From Sitta carolinensis (Eukaryota > Chordata > Aves > Passeriformes > Sittidae), in assembly GCA_032173965.1 (NCBI GenBank), contig CM063288.1:12194501-12258500 (forward strand): a stretch of DNA of 64,000 nt. Reading direction: 5' to 3'. A program made the translations under genes and the position numbers. Shown here piece after piece: positions 63,051 to 64,000 of the stretch (position 1 is the stretch's first letter; each line of letters opens with the position of its first letter). The notes beneath the pieces are model-generated. The model searched no databases. It was not told where the DNA came from and worked only from the letters and a program-made list of their open reading frames with translations.

Positions 63051-64000
63051 AAATAGACTTTAAGAAAATGTTTGGACCCTACAGCCAATCAATCAATAGT
63101 ATAGCAATGGTTGGAAAATCCTTTTTGCTCGGTAGCATATAGGCATTAACTGATACTTTATAACGCTAACTGTAGGAAACTATTATCCCTATTTGTGTTT
63201 GATAAAATGCAGGTGATGAGTAATGCTATGTTACCTGTTAGTCAGTCATGTTGTAACACAGTACCTCTAGCTGCAAAGCAGAACAGTGATGCCAAACTGC
63301 AGGATGTTCAGATCACAAGCCTGTGTACCTTGGTCTTGCTAGCCTTCCTATAAAAGCAATGATTTGGTTACCTAAGTAAGCTACCTCAAGATAAATCAAG
63401 TGAGTATTTGCTCCGATATCAGATATTGCTGTGAAGAGTTTGGTTTGTAGCCCCAAATCCATTAGATATTGCAAGTTCCCAATTTACCAGCTGAAATGTT
63501 TGCATTTTTATGTGAAGTTTCAAATATTAGTCCTCTGAAAATTGAGGAAAGCTTTGCCCCTTTGAAGTTTCTCTGTGTGTGCATGTGTGTAATTACAACA
63601 CTCCCCTCCAACCACTGCTATCCTGACCATGCTGAAATAACAGTTGCTTATTTGGAACCATTTAGATTTTAGTGGACACACTCACCACACGCTATTTACT
63701 CGTTATCTCTTGTGATGGCTCGGGAGCAATGTAAGGATGGTATTCAACACACAGTGCTGGAAAACTGTAAACTTCTGTTATTCCAGTTTTGGGAGGGATT
63801 CAAGCTGACACTTCTCAGAGCTCCTGAACCCAACAGGAAGAGCCAAATATCAAACATGCCTAAGAAAATGCTACTGCATTCTGTCTATTTACAAACCCAA
63901 CACATGTAGCTGGCGAATGCCAGCTCAGCTGCTGAGCAAACAGATGAATAGCAAGTGCCAAGTTTCCACACACAGTCCTGGCTTTGTGCAGGAAGCAGAC
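63051..64000. other. Nothing recognised
   Basis: AT-rich sequence up to the window edge. Frames at 63469-63672 and 63712-63909 are short and show no domain. Confidence 0.45.

Overview
The window looks like vertebrate nuclear DNA, and more precisely songbird (passerine) DNA. It is AT-rich, with sparse exons, long introns and spacers, two sharp CpG islands and several kinds of old retroelement. The lineage call rests on CR1 LINE 3' ends and on a tRNA-Ile-derived SINE with a CR1-like tail at about 18.7 kb, which matches the TguSINE1 type known from passerines. No bacterial-style operons, rRNA genes, intact tRNA genes or CRISPR arrays are visible.

Layout. (1) 1-6.4 kb has no recognisable exon and is probably the first intron of a minus-strand gene. 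(2) A CpG-island promoter lies at about 6.43-7.34 kb, with an E-box, CCAAT box, GC boxes and a good minus-strand splice donor at 6936/6935. A 530-bp CR1 3' end is inserted beside it. (3) From 7.9 to 43.9 kb I could assign no exon on either strand. This desert holds a tRNA-Ile SINE, a complete solo LTR with a perfect 6-bp target duplication (22651-22942), two MIR-like SINE remnants, further CR1 scraps, a GC-rich block with a nine-copy ~39-bp minisatellite (29.2-29.9 kb), and what looks like the 3' edge of an ERV LTR with a tRNA-Arg-like primer-binding site (about 30.87 kb). (4) A second CpG island lies at about 43.97-44.8 kb and is the best promoter candidate for the gene downstream. (5) 51.1-57.6 kb holds the one protein-coding gene I can build fully. 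It is a seven-exon, plus-strand kelch-repeat gene encoding 449 residues, read as a six-bladed beta-propeller with a ~128-residue insertion in the last blade. Its polyadenylation signal lies 24 nt after the stop codon. (6) 57.6-64 kb has no recognisable exon. About 61.37-63.05 kb has the look of a minus-strand 3' UTR, at low confidence.

Most short open frames here are chance or low-complexity frames and are left out. The kelch gene model rests on seven exons whose reading phases join without error and whose introns all start GT and end AG. I did not recognise its orthologue, so it carries no gene symbol.
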